From a bacterium (lineage in GTDB: Bacteria > Electryoneota > B3-LCP), in the NCBI GenBank assembly GCA_018812585.1, contig JAHJDJ010000325.1, positions 1-42,524 of the forward strand: a stretch of DNA of 42,524 bases, in the 5' to 3' direction. The position numbers and the translations under genes were made by a program. Positions 41,083-42,524 of the stretch are shown here, one piece after another. The notes beneath the pieces were generated by a model. It was not told the origin of the DNA. It saw only the letters and a list, made by a program, of their open reading frames with translations, and ran no database searches. Position 1 is the first letter of the stretch, and the number at the start of each line of letters is the position of its first letter.

Positions 41083-41750
41083 ATCAGCAGCAGTTTCAAC
41101 GTGACGCTTATCTTGCACGCATCTGTGATCAGAATGTAGATATTTTCGATGACAAGTATCACTGGAATTTCCAGCCGGAGGATCTTCCGCTGGATCCCCG
41201 TGCTGAATTTGCTCATTGTAAGCGCACCTTTCTGGAGATCGGGTTCGGGCATGGCGAGGTGCTGGAGGAGCTGATTCCACGACATCCAGACACCGGCTTC
41301 ATCGCCATAGAGAGGCGGCCGCCCCGGGTGAGGAAATGCCTGAAGCGGATGCAGCGCGTGGGTGAGCAGCGCGCCAAGCTGATGCGCGTCAACCTGGAAC
41401 TGCTGCGGCGCAGACTTTTTGTCCCGGGTTCATTTGACGATATTTTGATTAACCATCCCGATCCGTGGCCTAAAAGTCGTCACGGGCATCACCGCCTTTT
41501 TCAAGCAGAAACGATTGACTGGTTGGCAGATATCTTAATCGCAGGCGGCATTGTCGAAGTGGCCAGCGACCACACGGAATATTTCTTCACCATCCTGCAT
41601 CTGTTTGAGACGCACCCGCAGTTCGAAAGCCTGATGCCTCCCCCCTGCTACACCGACCAGCCTATTCCCAACAGACCAACCAGCCGCTTTGAGATACACA
41701 AGCGCCGTTCCGGCTTGACGGTGCGGGTGATGAGGTTTGGGAAGAAGTAG
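41079..41750 (+). CDS. trmB: tRNA (guanine-N7)-methyltransferase TrmB
   Basis: Methylates G46 in the tRNA variable loop. 223 residues. SAM motif FLEIGFGHGEVLEELIPRHPDTGFIAIERR, catalytic and tRNA-binding LINHPDPWPKSRHGHHRLFQAETIDWLADIL, and the C-terminal TSRFEIHKRRSG. The usual FPDPWPKKRHxKRR motif has Asn-His at its start (NHPDPWPK). ATG overlaps the upstream stop (ATGA), GGGG upstream. Confidence 0.95.
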   Translation: MNQQQFQRDAYLARICDQNVDIFDDKYHWNFQPEDLPLDPRAEFAHCKRTFLEIGFGHGEVLEELIPRHPDTGFIAIERRPPRVRKCLKRMQRVGEQRAKLMRVNLELLRRRLFVPGSFDDILINHPDPWPKSRHGHHRLFQAETIDWLADILIAGGIVEVASDHTEYFFTILHLFETHPQFESLMPPPCYTDQPIPNRPTSRFEIHKRRSGLTVRVMRFGKK

Positions 41751-41794
41751 CAAAATCCCTTACTTGAAAATCTCATCCATCCCGAAATTATCTC

Positions 41795-41823
41795 TTGACA
41801 TTTTGAAAATATGGTAGTATATT
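41795..41823 (+). promoter_or_regulatory. Strong sigma70-like promoter
   Basis: Perfect TTGACA (41795-41800), exactly 17 nt, TATATT (41818-41823). Drives the FG-GAP-type gene through a long leader, or possibly a short untranslated RNA made from the leader itself. Confidence 0.75.
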
Positions 41824-41979
41824 GAATATTACCGGACAATGCCGGAGGTGTAAAACCACCGGCTACTAACATGGATATCACCCGGATCAATCGCTGAAGT
41901 TTGAATCCACAATAATAGCCGCGGGCTTGTCCGCCTCTGGCGGGTTTTATACCCACGGGAAAGTCCAAAGCCAATAAAA

Positions 41980-42040
41980 CACGGTCATTGCGAGGAAAAG
42001 CGCAGACGTAGTCTAAGCGATCCGAAGCAATCTTCGCGCC
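41980..42040 (+). repeat. Palindromic repeat family 2, copy 2
   Basis: Begins CACGGTCATTGCGA, ends GCAATCTTCGCGCC, as at 9879-9937 in the other orientation. The inner hairpin is different here (AGAC-GTA-GTCT). Confidence 0.75.
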
Positions 42041-42121
42041 CAGTCTCCTACGCAAATCCTTTTAATCCGTGTAATCCATGGTTCAGACAATTTGAAAATC
42101 TTATTAAAACAGGAGCCCCCC

Positions 42122-42524
42122 ATGCGCACCCTGATTCTTTTACTCACCCTCCCCACCCTCCTTTTCGCGCAGGATTTGCAGTTTCAATTCGAGCCGGAAG
42201 CATTCCCGGTGGAAATAGAGGGTTTTCAAGTGTACAGTCCCTGGGCTGGGTGCAGCTCAGAATCCAAGCCGGAACTGTGTGACATTGATGCCGACGGCGA
42301 TCTGGACTTTTTCGTGGGCGAGTTTTTGGGCTATTGTGAGTTTTACGAGAATATCGGTGACGGCAATAATCCTGATTTTATTTTTTCTTCTGGTGATTTC
42401 GATTCTATGACCATTGATGCGCGTTTCAATCCCTGTTTCGGAGATATTGACGCAGATGGTGATTTTGATCTGATCTTTTCAGATGATCACCCACATTTGT
42501 GGTTGTATGAAAATATTGGGGATT
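42122..42524 (+). CDS. Secreted FG-GAP/VCBS-repeat protein, N-terminal part only
   Basis: 134 codons visible, running off the window. Signal peptide MRTLILLLTLPTLLFAQ. Two calcium-binding beta-propeller-type repeats are already present: CDIDADGDLDFFVGEFLG...FYENIGDGNNPDF and FGDIDADGDFDLIFSDDHPHLWLYENIGD. AGGAG lies 7 nt before the ATG. Proteins of this kind in FCB bacteria are usually large, surface-exposed, and end in a sorting domain (expectation, not seen). Function unknown, possibly adhesion. Confidence 0.88.
   Translation, partial: MRTLILLLTLPTLLFAQDLQFQFEPEAFPVEIEGFQVYSPWAGCSSESKPELCDIDADGDLDFFVGEFLGYCEFYENIGDGNNPDFIFSSGDFDSMTIDARFNPCFGDIDADGDFDLIFSDDHPHLWLYENIGD

Larger units (their letters stand above)
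41751..42121. other. Intergenic region with a promoter and repeats
   Basis: 371 bp without a credible gene. It holds a strong promoter, a small hairpin (GCCGG...CCGGC, 41839-41863), a palindromic repeat of family 2 and a further hairpin of the CCGCCTCTGGCGG type. The leader from the promoter to the next gene would be about 290 nt. Confidence 0.7.

Noticed and set aside
41871-41897. 8-codon ORF (MDITRINR) in the leader of the FG-GAP gene
   Set aside because: No ribosome-binding site and nothing to distinguish it from chance.

Overview
The window looks like a chromosomal segment from a bacterium of the FCB superphylum outside Bacteroidetes proper, i.e. one of its poorly cultured lineages. The exact phylum cannot be read from this sequence alone. 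Supporting features are a GWxTD-domain protein, a secreted protein with a type IX/FlgD-like C-terminal sorting domain (YPNPFNPST...), an FG-GAP/VCBS-type secreted protein, an AURKAIP1/COX24-type mini ribosomal protein and a four-helix-bundle S23/IVP protein. Shine-Dalgarno sites are common. The promoters I can see are of the TTGAC-N17-TATATT type, not the Bacteroidetes TTTG/TAnnTTTG type.

Layout. 1-1121 (-): 5' part of an ALDH7-family aldehyde dehydrogenase, cut by the window edge. 1377-2957 (+): a degenerate sensor-kinase-like protein. 2973-4441: a visibly AT-richer insertion carrying a DUF2335 membrane protein and an unknown small protein. It is bounded by 124-bp direct repeats that duplicate the 3' end and terminator of the next gene. 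4373-5877 (-): a C39-like peptidase and a holin-like protein, resembling a stand-alone lysis cassette. 5878-6423: non-coding, full of small palindromes and a four-copy motif. 6424-9170 (-): thiG-thiH-thiS-thiE, the thiazole and TMP-synthase part of thiamine synthesis. 9171-10152: a gene desert holding several palindromic repeat families.

10153-23635 (-): a long, tightly packed housekeeping run, read in transcription order as mltD-like lytic transglycosylase, sppA, HU, mS38-like mini-protein, phosphodiesterase, DUF2905, xseA, xseB, dxs, nadK, methyltransferase, ftsY, rimO, GWxTD protein and LD-carboxypeptidase. It combines envelope turnover, isoprenoid and NADP supply, protein targeting and ribosome modification.

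23963-31950 (+): superoxide reductase, a sodium:solute symporter, then a nucleoside salvage operon (CNT transporter, adenosine deaminase, purine nucleoside phosphorylase) followed by a 49-aa ORF, an exported M20 peptidase and an MscS channel. 31960-32428: an S23/IVP gene bracketed by complementary ends and by an 18-bp duplication of the 3' end of the adjacent tRNA-Ser gene. I consider this the most interesting structure in the window. Two tRNA-Ser genes follow (-). 32718-38072 (+): an LptF/G permease, an OmpA-domain lipoprotein-like or periplasmic protein, a methyltransferase and a B12-binding radical SAM protein. 38193-40198 (-): two translationally coupled secreted proteins. 40417-41750 (+): a six-helix membrane protein and trmB. 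42122-end (+): start of an FG-GAP-type secreted protein.

All calls come from reading translations and motifs by eye. No database search was run.
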